DNA from: JAAZNO01 sp012798275
GTDB lineage: Bacteria; Chloroflexota; Anaerolineae; B4-G1; SLSP01
Direction of reading: 5' to 3'
NCBI GenBank assembly: GCA_035347995.1
Contig: DAOPQD010000023.1
Coordinates: 1 to 39,048 of the forward strand
Length of the DNA: 39,048 nucleotides
Part shown: positions 33,451-39,048 of the stretch, in pieces
How positions within the stretch are numbered: the stretch's first letter is position 1
Layout of the letters: every line of letters starts with the position of its first letter
Made by a program: the position numbers and the translations under genes
The notes under the pieces: model-generated
Told to the model about the DNA's origin: nothing
The model's input: the letters and a program-made list of their open reading frames with translations, nothing else
Databases searched by the model: none

Positions 33451-34650
33451 ATGATCGTCATCGGTTTGATGTCCGGCACGTCCGCCGACGGCATTGACGC
33501 CGCGGTCGTCCACCTCGAGGGCGCGCCACCCGCATTAACCTGGGAACTGCTCGCCCACGTCCAAACGCCGCATCCGCCGACGCTGCGCGAGGCCATTTTT
33601 GCCGGCTTTCGCCCGGAAACGGCCACCGTCGAGCACCTCTGCCGGCTCAATTTTGCATTGGGACGGGCCTTCGGCGCGGCGGCCCTGGAAGCGCTCGCCG
33701 CTGCTGAACTGACGCCGCAGCAGGCCGATCTCATCGGCAGCCATGGGCAGACCGTGTGGCACATCCCCACCGGCCCAGAGGCCTCGACGCTGCAGCTGGG
33801 CGAACCCGCCATCATCGCCGAGATAACGGGGCTGCCGGTCGTCAGCAACTTCCGCACCCGCGACATGGCCGCCGGCGGGCAAGGCGCGCCCCTCGTCGCC
33901 TACGTGGACGTCTTGCTGCTGAGCCATCCCACCCGCCATCGCGCCGTACAGAACCTTGGCGGCATCGCCAACGTCACCTACCTCCCGCCGCTGAACGTTC
34001 AGCCGTCGGAAAACAGCGAGCAAACCCAAAACTTAGCACCTCCCCTCCTCCCCCGCCCCCTTGCTCCCTTGCTCCCCTGCGCCTTCGACACCGGCCCCGG
34101 GAACATGCTCATAGACGATGCCGCCCGGCGCGCCACAGATGGGATGTGGACTTACGACCACGACGGCGTGCTCGCCGCTTCCGGGCACGTGCATGCCGCC
34201 CTGCTTGCCGAGCTGCTCGCCGATCCCTACTTTCAGACGCCGCCCCCCAAGACCACCGGCCGCGAGCGCTTCGGCGCTCCATTCAGCGCCCAGCTGTGGG
34301 CGCAAGCGCGGCAACAGGGAATACGCCCCGCCGACATCGTCGCCACCGTGACCGCCCTCACGGCCACGAGCATCGCCCGCGCCTACCGTGACTTCCTGCC
34401 GCATTTTCCCGACGAGGTCATCGTGAGCGGCGGCGGCGCCTCCAATCCCACCCTCCTCGCCCTGCTCCAGGAACAGCTCCTGCCGGCGAAGCTCCTCCGC
34501 TCCGACGAAATGGGGCTGCCGGCTGCCGCCAAGGAAGCCATCGCCTTCGCCATCCTCGCCTATGAGACCTGGCACGGGCGTCCCGGCAACCTGCCTGCCG
34601 CCACCGGCGCGCGCCGCCCTGTCGTCTTGGGAAACATCACCCCGAAGTAG
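33451..34650 (+). CDS. anmK: Anhydro-N-acetylmuramic acid kinase AnmK
   Basis: A 399-residue kinase of the ASKHA fold that opens the 1,6-anhydro ring of anhMurNAc and gives MurNAc-6-P. Motifs: IGLMSGTSADGIDA at the N-terminus (phosphate loop), GSHGQTVWH, NFRTRDMAAGGQGAPLV with the catalytic Asp, NLGGIANVTYLP, AFDTGPGNMLID and VSGGGASNP. ATG 33451 follows AAGGAG. Residues ~181-210 form an unusual Pro/Leu/Gln-rich insert before AFDTGPGN, encoded partly by CTCCCTTG-type octamers, where the family normally has a short turn. It probably makes a surface loop. The product goes to MurQ, encoded next. Confidence 0.93.
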   Translation: MIVIGLMSGTSADGIDAAVVHLEGAPPALTWELLAHVQTPHPPTLREAIFAGFRPETATVEHLCRLNFALGRAFGAAALEALAAAELTPQQADLIGSHGQTVWHIPTGPEASTLQLGEPAIIAEITGLPVVSNFRTRDMAAGGQGAPLVAYVDVLLLSHPTRHRAVQNLGGIANVTYLPPLNVQPSENSEQTQNLAPPLLPRPLAPLLPCAFDTGPGNMLIDDAARRATDGMWTYDHDGVLAASGHVHAALLAELLADPYFQTPPPKTTGRERFGAPFSAQLWAQARQQGIRPADIVATVTALTATSIARAYRDFLPHFPDEVIVSGGGASNPTLLALLQEQLLPAKLLRSDEMGLPAAAKEAIAFAILAYETWHGRPGNLPAATGARRPVVLGNITPK

Positions 34651-34835
34651 GGAGTAGAAAGTAGAAAGTAGGGAGTAGAAAGTAAGGAAGTAGGAAGTGG
34701 AAGCGACGTCAAAAGCAACTCGTAACTCGTAACTCGCAACTCGCAACTCGTAACTCGCAACTCACAACTCGCAACTCGCAACTCGTAACTCGTAACTCGT
34801 AACTCGCAACTCACAACTCACAACTCACAACTCGC
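34647..34835. repeat. Heptamer arrays (GTAGAAA)n and (AACTCGT)n
   Basis: The first unit, GTAGGGA, begins in the anmK stop codon. Units GTAGAAA/GTAGGGA/GTAAGGA run to about 34696. From 34717 to 34835 there are seventeen consecutive units of AACTCGT, AACTCGC or AACTCAC. The murQ ribosome binding site follows directly. Confidence 0.92.
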
Positions 34836-34852
34836 AACGCTAAGGAACGTGC

Positions 34853-35788
34853 ATGAACAATCAACAGCCAGACTCCCCCACCCTCACCGAAGCGCGCAAC
34901 CCGGCGACCGTGAATATTGACCTTGTCCCCACGCTGGAAATGGTGCGCATGATCAACACCGAGGATCGGCACATTCCGGAGGCTGTCGCGGAGGAATTGC
35001 CGCACGTCGCCGCCGCGATTGACGCCATCGCGGAGCGCATGCAGGCGGGCGGACGGTTGATCTACATCGGCGCGGGGACATCGGGACGGCTGGGAGTCCT
35101 CGATGCGTCGGAATGCCCTCCCACCTTCGGCACCCCGCCGGAACTCGTCGTCGCCCTCATCGCGGGCGGGACGCGAGCCATCACCACCGCCGTGGAAGGT
35201 GCCGAAGATGACGCCGCCGCCGGCGCTCAAGACATCGTCGGCCTGAACGTCGGCCCGCAAGATAGCGTCGTCGGCATCGCCGCGAGTGGCCGCACGCCCT
35301 ACGTCCTCGGCGGCCTCGCCGAGGCGCGCCGCCGCGGGGCGCTGACCATCGGCCTGGCCTGCACTCACGCCGCTGAGCTCGAAGCGCTGGTGAGGGTGGC
35401 CATCACCCCCATCGTCGGCCCGGAGGTCATCAGCGGCTCCACCCGCCTGAAAGCCGGCACGGCCCAGAAAATGGTGCTCAACATGCTCTCCACCGGCGTG
35501 ATGATCCGGCTGGGCAAGACCTTCAGCAATCTCATGGTGGATGTGCAACCCACCAACGCCAAACTCCGCGAACGCGCCTGGCGCATCGTCCGCGAGGCCT
35601 GCGCCTCGATGGGCCAGGAGCTCAGCGCTGAAGCGACCTGGACGCTCCTGGATCGCTGCAATGGTGAGGTCAAAACCGCCATCGTCGTCGGCCTCACCGA
35701 CGTGTCCCCCGACGAGGCCCGCGCCCGCTTGCAGGAAGCCCGCGGCAGCGTGCGGCGTGCGCTCATGCAGGAAAAGGCCGCGCCGTGA
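34853..35788 (+). CDS. murQ: N-acetylmuramic acid 6-phosphate etherase MurQ
   Basis: A 311-residue SIS-domain lyase that removes D-lactate from MurNAc-6-P to give GlcNAc-6-P in the cytoplasm. YIGAGTSGRLGVLDASECPP and the catalytic glutamates E87 (DASECPP) and E118 (EGAEDD) keep the 31-residue distance known for E. coli MurQ. GTAQKMVLNMLSTGVMIRLG and the C-terminal helical domain complete the family pattern. AAGGAAC precedes ATG 34853. It follows anmK and overlaps the start of the BadF-type kinase, linking both kinase reactions to the etherase. Confidence 0.95.
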   Translation: MNNQQPDSPTLTEARNPATVNIDLVPTLEMVRMINTEDRHIPEAVAEELPHVAAAIDAIAERMQAGGRLIYIGAGTSGRLGVLDASECPPTFGTPPELVVALIAGGTRAITTAVEGAEDDAAAGAQDIVGLNVGPQDSVVGIAASGRTPYVLGGLAEARRRGALTIGLACTHAAELEALVRVAITPIVGPEVISGSTRLKAGTAQKMVLNMLSTGVMIRLGKTFSNLMVDVQPTNAKLRERAWRIVREACASMGQELSAEATWTLLDRCNGEVKTAIVVGLTDVSPDEARARLQEARGSVRRALMQEKAAP

Positions 35789-36765
35789 GCCCATCACCGG
35801 GCCCTTCCCCGTTCCCCGTGCTCCTCGGCGTAGACGGCGGCGGGAGCAAGACCCTGGCCCTGGCGGCGGACCTTCAGGGTCACGTGCTGGGACGCGGCCT
35901 TGCCGGACCCTCCAATTATCACGCCGTCGGGTTGGAGGCAGCGACAGCGGCGCTGGAGACTGCCATCGTCGCCGCGTTGGAAGCGACGCAGCTCCCGTCC
36001 GCAGCCATCTCCATCGCAGCGCTCTGCCTGGGACTGGCCGGCATGGGTCGTCCCGAAGATCGCGCCGTGATGCAGACCTGGGCCACGGAGCGCTTCCCCG
36101 GCGCGACGGTCGCCGTCGTCACCGATGCGCAGCTGGTGCTGGCGGCGGGAACGCCGGCAGGATGGGGCCTCGCTCTGATCAGCGGCACCGGCTCGCTGGC
36201 CTACGGCGAGGACGCTGCCGGACACAACGCCCGTGCCGGGGGCTGGGGGTATCTCCTGGGGGACGAGGGCAGCGGCTACGCGATCGGCCTGGCGGCGCTG
36301 CGCGCCATCGCCCGCGCCGCCGATGGACGCGGGCCGCAGACCGCCCTCACCGCTGCGGTGCTGGCCCAGTGGGGACTGTCACAGCCACAGGATTTGATCC
36401 GTCATGTCTACCGACCGGAGCTCGGGCGGAGCGAGATCGCCGCGCTGGCGGCGCTGGTAGAGGCTGCCGCCGCGCATGACGCCGTCGCGCACGCCATCAT
36501 CCAAGAGGCCGGGCGTGAGCTGGCGCTGATGGTGCAGACGGTCGCCCGGCAACTGGCCTTCAGCGGTGCAGTCCCCTGCGCCGTGGCCGGCAGCGTCCTG
36601 GTCAAAGGGCCAGCCGTCGTTACCGCTTTCCGCGCAGCTGCGGTAGAATGGGGGTTACGGCTGGAGCCGTTCACGCCGGTGGCGGAACCGGCCTGGGGAG
36701 CGATCCGGCTGGCGCGGGCCACAGCCGTGGTTCCCCAGCGCGATAGGAGCTGGCTATCATGCTGA
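35785..36765 (+). CDS. BadF/BadG-type N-acetylhexosamine kinase (MurK/NagK-like)
   Basis: A 326-residue ASKHA-fold ATPase of the BadF/BadG/BcrA/BcrD type. The family includes eukaryotic GlcNAc kinase and clostridial MurK, which phosphorylates MurNAc and GlcNAc at position 6 and is encoded beside murQ. Visible motifs: phosphate loop GVDGGGSKT (residues 15-23), catalytic D114 in VVTDAQ, SGTGS (133-137), GGWGYLLGDEGSGY (152-165) and the adenosine site CAVAGSVLVKG. GTG 35785 overlaps the murQ stop by GTGA, so the two are translationally coupled. This is the likely entry point for free MurNAc and GlcNAc, complementing AnmK for the anhydro form. Confidence 0.88.
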   Translation: MSPSPGPSPFPVLLGVDGGGSKTLALAADLQGHVLGRGLAGPSNYHAVGLEAATAALETAIVAALEATQLPSAAISIAALCLGLAGMGRPEDRAVMQTWATERFPGATVAVVTDAQLVLAAGTPAGWGLALISGTGSLAYGEDAAGHNARAGGWGYLLGDEGSGYAIGLAALRAIARAADGRGPQTALTAAVLAQWGLSQPQDLIRHVYRPELGRSEIAALAALVEAAAAHDAVAHAIIQEAGRELALMVQTVARQLAFSGAVPCAVAGSVLVKGPAVVTAFRAAAVEWGLRLEPFTPVAEPAWGAIRLARATAVVPQRDRSWLSC

Positions 36766-36821
36766 TGTCTCTCCTATTTTGCAGCGGCAGCAATTCCCGC
36801 TTTCTGGAAAGGATGTAGCTG

Positions 36822-38261
36822 ATGTCACACTTCACCCTGGTCACCCCCCGGTTTCTTCCCCCGTTGGACCCGGAGTTCCGCCCGCCGGTGCTCGCCAACC
36901 ACGCCTTCCGGGCCGAGGTCGCGGCGGCAGGCGGCGTCCCGCTCGTGCTGGGGCTGGAGGCCGCCGATGGGACGCTAGTCCGCTACACGACGCCGGTTTT
37001 CGCACCGGATCACCCCCGCGCGGCGGCGAATCTCCCTTACGTGGAGCGACTGGTCAAATTCCTGCTGTGGCAGGTGGGGGGCTGGCGACTCTACGTCGGC
37101 GGTCCGCGCGCCATTGCCGAGGCCTTACAGCAGGTCTACGCCCCGACCGGCGCCCGCGCCTTTGATGATCAGTTCATGACCGACATCTACGAGCGGCCGT
37201 TTACCGTCGTCTCCTGCGCGCCGGAGGCGGTGCCGCCCGCGCGACTGCTGGACCGGCCCTTGGGTCGCCACCTGGAGGGCTGTCGCATCGGCTTCGACCT
37301 GGGCGCCTCAGATCGCAAAGCCTCGGCCGTGATAGAGGGCGAGCCGGTCTACAGCGAGGAGGTGATCTGGGCCCCGCGCGATCACGCCGACCCAGAGTAC
37401 CACTACCGCGAACTGCGCGCGGCGATTCACGCCGCCGCCGCTCATCTCCCCCGCGTGGACGCCATCGGCGGCAGTTCTGCGGGCGTCATCATCAACAACC
37501 GGCCCATGGTCGCCTCGCTTTTCCGGGGCGTCCCGCCGGAGCGCTATGGGGAAATCCGCAGCCTCTTCCTGCGGATCGGCGCCGAGTTGAGCGTGCCCAT
37601 CGAGGTCGCCAACGACGGCGACGTGACCGCGCTGGCCGGCTCCATGTCGCTGGAGGCCAACGGCGTCCTGGGGATCGCGCTTGGCTCCAGTGAGGCAGCC
37701 GGCTACGTCAACGCCGAGGGCAACATCACCGGTTGGCTCAACGAGCTGGCCTTCGCGCCGGTGGATTACAATCCTGACGCGCCGGTGGAGGAGTGGTCGG
37801 GCGACCGGGGCTGCGGCGCCTCGTATTTCTCGCAGCAGGCGGTCTTTCGGCTCGCGCCCCGCGCCGGGATAGCACTGCCGGACGATGCTCCGCTCGCCGA
37901 AAAGCTCCAGATCGCGCAGGAGCACCTGGAGGCCGGTCACGCCGGCGCGCGCCAGATCTGGGAGAGCCTCGGCGTCTACCTGGGATACTCGCTGGCCCAT
38001 TATGCCGATTTTTACAGCGATTGTCGGCACGTGTTGATCCTGGGGCGCTGCACTTCCGGCAGCGGCGGCGAGATCATTGTGCGGGAAGCGCACACCGTCC
38101 TCCAGAGCGAATTCCCGGAACTGGCGGAGCAGCTCCACTTGCATCTGCCTGATGAGAAAACCCGCCGCGTGGGGCAGGCCATCGCCGCAGCGAGCTTACC
38201 GGCAGGGCCAAGACAAGAGTGTCAGGAGTCATGCGAGAGTCCGACAACAGGCAAACACTAA
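36822..38261 (+). CDS. ROK-family sugar kinase-like protein
   Basis: A 479-residue ROK-type protein with an extra N-terminal domain of ~150 residues. The ASKHA phosphate loop is FDLGASDRKAS (158-168). The sugar-binding/catalytic region is VANDGDVTALAG with D265 as likely base. GIALGSSEAAGYVN and a later LILGRCTSGSGGE follow. The usual zinc motif CxCGxxGCxE is absent; the matching place reads DRGCGASYF. Sugar phosphorylation is likely but the substrate is not; a regulatory or non-catalytic role is possible. The last ~20 residues (PRQECQESCESPTTGKH) look like a frameshifted or read-through tail into unrelated sequence. AAGGATG lies before ATG 36822. Confidence 0.75.
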   Translation: MSHFTLVTPRFLPPLDPEFRPPVLANHAFRAEVAAAGGVPLVLGLEAADGTLVRYTTPVFAPDHPRAAANLPYVERLVKFLLWQVGGWRLYVGGPRAIAEALQQVYAPTGARAFDDQFMTDIYERPFTVVSCAPEAVPPARLLDRPLGRHLEGCRIGFDLGASDRKASAVIEGEPVYSEEVIWAPRDHADPEYHYRELRAAIHAAAAHLPRVDAIGGSSAGVIINNRPMVASLFRGVPPERYGEIRSLFLRIGAELSVPIEVANDGDVTALAGSMSLEANGVLGIALGSSEAAGYVNAEGNITGWLNELAFAPVDYNPDAPVEEWSGDRGCGASYFSQQAVFRLAPRAGIALPDDAPLAEKLQIAQEHLEAGHAGARQIWESLGVYLGYSLAHYADFYSDCRHVLILGRCTSGSGGEIIVREAHTVLQSEFPELAEQLHLHLPDEKTRRVGQAIAAASLPAGPRQECQESCESPTTGKH

Positions 38262-38428
38262 AGTTCTATGGCTCGTACTCTATCACCAAGGAGAGAGCAC
38301 ATTCAAATACATCACCGCTGGCCAGGTCCGGCCGAACAAACTGTGCTATACTAAAATTAACAGCACATTCCAAACCATCTTTCTCACCAATGATGTTAGC
38401 AACATAAAAGCCAGGAGTTTTCAATGCA

Positions 38429-38614
38429 ATGCTGAAAGTATATTTGGATAACTGCGTGTTCAACCGTCCTTTTGATCCCCAGGGTCATATCAGGATCAGA
38501 CTTGAAACAGAAGCCAAGTTTCACATCCAAGATCAAATCAAGCAACAACGCATCATGTTGATCTGGTCATACATTCTCGATTTTGAAAACGCCTACAACC
38601 CTTTTGTGGAGTGA
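38429..38614 (+). pseudogene. PIN-domain protein, N-terminal fragment with premature stop
   Basis: The frame starts MLKVYLDNCVFNRPFDPQGH and contains IRLETEAKFHIQDQIKQ and LIWSYILDFENAYNPF, a common PIN-domain family pattern of about 150-160 residues. A TGA at 38612-38614 ends it after 61 residues. Past the stop the same frame continues in family style (REAIAEWQKLAEV) before losing similarity and stopping near 38692. It is therefore a broken toxin-like gene. Confidence 0.65.
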
Positions 38615-38654
38615 CGGGAGGCCATTGCTGAATGGCAGAAACTGGCAGAGGTAA

Positions 38655-38837
38655 GCGAAGGGGCTGGAGACGTTAATTCGAGCCCTTGGTGAGCTAAATG
38701 CCGAGCGCTTCATCGCGCTCCTGCTGCGAGAGCCTTTTGATTACACTAAATGGCAGCGGGACTTATGGCAAGATGAGGACGTCGCCAAGCTCAGCGCGCA
38801 GGCAATGCGCCGACGTTTACAACGTGATTCGGAGTAA
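38655..38837 (+). pseudogene. Antitoxin-like small protein, 5'-truncated
   Basis: A 60-codon frame without a usual start codon. It reads LETLIRALGELNAERFIALL and REPFDYTKWQRDLWQDE, a pattern I know from short putative antitoxins of cyanobacteria and Chloroflexota that contain an EP(F/L)DYTxWQ core. A TAA lies immediately before it. With the adjacent PIN fragment it looks like the remains of a toxin-antitoxin pair joined by a deletion. Confidence 0.45.
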
Positions 38838-39048
38838 GCCCACAGGTTGAGAATTCCATCCCCCGTCTGATGCAGGCAAGCGCGCTGCCGCGCGTTGTTT
38901 GCCGGACCCCCTGCCACAGACTTAACAAATCAGCCCCGCTCTTCATTCCGGGGCGGGGCAAACTCGCCAAACTTTCACCCATGACACAGGAGCCAGTAGT
39001 TTTGCACTTTTAACAATCGAGCTCCCAGGCGCAACCGATCTGGGGTAT
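38838..39048. other. Right-end noncoding sequence with inverted repeat
   Basis: No supported gene. GCCCCGC (38933-38939) and GCGGGGC (38953-38959) form a 7-bp stem with a 13-base loop. A - strand frame at 38791-38982 is open, but it crosses the antitoxin remnant and this hairpin, so I do not count it. Confidence 0.4.

Overview
The window is high-GC bacterial DNA, most likely chromosomal and from a Chloroflexota (Anaerolineae/Caldilineae-like) organism. This placement rests on protein style (CotH with a lamin-tail-like domain, lipoproteins with Pro/Thr linkers, a zinc-less ROK kinase variant) and on dense palindromes and short tandem repeats between genes. It is an inference without a database search.

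Left part (1-9.8 kb): the 3' part of an IS701-type transposase and a frameshifted gene relic, then a CotH kinase-like protein on the + strand. It converges on a tight - strand operon running DUF4956 membrane protein > CotH-like membrane-anchored protein > VTC-type polyphosphate polymerase domain protein > polytopic GT-C-like protein. An apparently complete IS982-family element (8759-9751, 16-bp perfect terminal repeats) separates this from the next region.

Central and right part (10-38.3 kb): a long, mostly + strand island that reads as a complete peptidoglycan/muropeptide salvage system. It joins two modules that are separate in Bacillus subtilis. The first resembles dpp/ykf: D-aminopeptidase DppA, a YkfC-like NlpC/P60 peptidase fused to an alpha/beta hydrolase, L-Ala-D/L-Glu epimerase, DppBCDF and a substrate-binding lipoprotein. 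The second resembles ybb/mur: NamZ-type exo-muramidase (DUF1343), NagZ lipoprotein, AmiE-like amidase, a GNAT protein and MurQ. AnmK, a BadF-type MurNAc/GlcNAc kinase, a GH20 hexosaminidase, a ROK-family protein and an HAD phosphatase are added. A GntR/HutC regulator in the middle has a clear sigma70-type promoter with a DasR/NagR-like operator just downstream. Predicted flow: NagZ removes GlcNAc outside; the Dpp-type ABC transporter imports muropeptides or peptides; AmiE, NlpC/P60, DppA and the epimerase degrade the peptide; AnmK and the BadF-type kinase give MurNAc-6-P; MurQ gives GlcNAc-6-P.

The most unusual object is the substrate-binding protein gene at 23881-27489. It is an in-frame tandem duplication (period 1731 bp, about 1569 bp with no difference found), and each repeat has the usual SBP_bac_5 N- and C-terminal segments in swapped order (C-part/N-part/C-part/N-part). 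Also notable are heptamer and octamer arrays that fill many gaps from stop codon to ribosome binding site, a 168-bp three-hairpin cassette, and an unannotated 59-residue two-helix membrane protein in the transporter operon.

The right end (38.3-39.0 kb) holds decayed toxin-antitoxin remnants. I recognised no tRNA, rRNA or CRISPR array.
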